From the NCBI GenBank assembly GCA_964007475.1, contig OZ023274.1, positions 30,187,250 to 30,251,249 of the forward strand: a stretch of DNA of 64,000 nucleotides, written 5' to 3'. This document shows, one piece after another, positions 63,300 to 64,000 of this stretch. The stretch is from Hybos culiciformis (lineage: Eukaryota > Arthropoda > Insecta > Diptera > Hybotidae). Made by a program: the position numbers and the translations under genes. The notes under the pieces were generated by a model. It saw only the letters and a list, made by a program, of their open reading frames with translations, was not told the origin of the DNA and did not search any database. The stretch's first letter is position 1. Every line of letters begins with the position of its first letter.

Positions 63300-64000
63300 T
63301 TGTTAGAGAATGAAATTGGTATCATATATAAAAATAAAAAAATAAAACTTTATCAATAAAAGTGATCTACTCATAGAAGTGAAATATTTGTTTTAGCCTA
63401 GTTATACAAAATACAAGTCATAACTTTATATCAGTATCTGTTTTAGACACAGGCAACGATTATTTGAAAATTTTATTCTTGAAAGTATATCGACGTATGA
63501 GCTGAATTGTATATTCACATACAAGCCACTTTTCATCAGTCAGAAATTGTAAATTAAAATGCGATCAGTAAAAAAAATAAACTTGTCGTTTTTTACAATC
63601 TTAAACTTCCGTGTACTACCAACTTGCGATAATTATTTATTTATTTATTTGAACATTTTTAAACAAACAGTTAAATTAACTAATTACAGGCTTAAATTCT
63701 AAATAAAAAATTCATTAAATTGAATCTAATCGTAATCATATGTTAGAATTGTATAAAAAAAAATGAAAATAATATAGGTTTACAGATATTGGCACGAAAT
63801 TCAGCGCTGTCGTATGTGAAAATGCGATTTTATTATTCTTTGATTTGTTAGACCTAAATAAAGATACGATGTCAACCGTACTTAATATCGTCAACTTACG
63901 ATATTTAACGGCAGAGAAATATCGTATAGCAATTTAGGCAATATTAGTAAATTAAGTGATCATCGTAAAAACTAAAAATGTGAAAATTTGTTAGAAATTT
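63300..64000. other. AT-rich end of window
   Basis: 63625-63650 is (ATTT)n followed by minus-strand LINE-like 3' UTR text, possibly a LINE tail. 63860-63935 has ATATCGT/ACGATAT words in both orientations. No gene. Confidence 0.35.

Noticed and set aside
62795..63325. 176-codon Glu-Arg/Glu-Lys frame
   Set aside because: It translates a (TTTCTC)n simple repeat; no start context or neighbouring coding sequence supports a gene.

Overview
This window is eukaryotic. It is very AT-rich, has spliced host exons, and is packed with transposable elements (TEs) of the kinds found together in insects: CR1/Jockey-type LINEs, Ty3/gypsy, Penelope, hAT, PIF/Harbinger, pogo/Tc-mariner and Mutator/Foldback-like elements. 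I infer an insect with a large, repeat-rich genome. The order cannot be fixed from the sequence. Only two host loci are recognisable: two exons of a membrane-anchored CAP (antigen 5/SCP) gene at 44387-48244, and five degenerate exons of a melted/VEPH1-like PH-domain gene at 54438-58146.

Layout: 1-311 hAT terminus. 604-2038 TA-flanked inverted-repeat element. 2395-2660 LINE-B 3' fragment. 2700-6470 LINE-A with broken ORFs. 6644-8265 hAT transposase relic split by a TTA-flanked MITE. 8591-9355 MITE with TAA target-site duplication (TSD). 10309-15550 a four-level nest (pogo-like element, LINE-B, an ACT-flanked element, a foldback with 10-bp TSD). 16205-17390 Penelope fragment. 17948-25400 two LINE fragments with a CsRn1-like gypsy (18333-23419) inserted in one. 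27239-28878 a three-level nest of inverted-repeat elements, two with perfect 8-bp TSDs. 28912-31608 a hierarchical satellite. 31664-33536 an inverted-repeat element with a palindrome array. 33583-33621 a hammerhead-like motif. 36139-40986 a gypsy with an intact 1410-codon gag-pol but a truncated 5' LTR. 42008-43781 unknown inverted-repeat element. 44387-48244 CAP exons whose 3.3-kb intron holds a two-gene PIF/Harbinger element and a foldback. 48309-49071 element made of GTAAG palindromes. 49519-53791 microsatellite, hairpin, tandem repeats and a mini-hAT. 54438-58146 melted-like pseudogene invaded by a MITE and a Mutator-like foldback. 58660-64000 short-word arrays, one orphan exon candidate and a 373-bp hexanucleotide repeat.

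The strongest unifying theme is a set of apparently unrelated inverted-repeat elements whose arms are built from many degenerate copies of one short element-specific word (for example TTCGTCGCAA, AATTCACCGTA, TTTCGCAA, GCAGTAGA, CCACTTATTGTTAG, GTAAG...CTTAC, TCATTCCCCTGTC). Several have clear TSDs (8 bp hAT-like, 10-11 bp Mutator/Foldback-like, TA pogo-like). One carries a Mutator-like transposase relic, and a GC-rich core sequence recurs at three places, two of them inside such elements. The nesting gives a relative insertion history.
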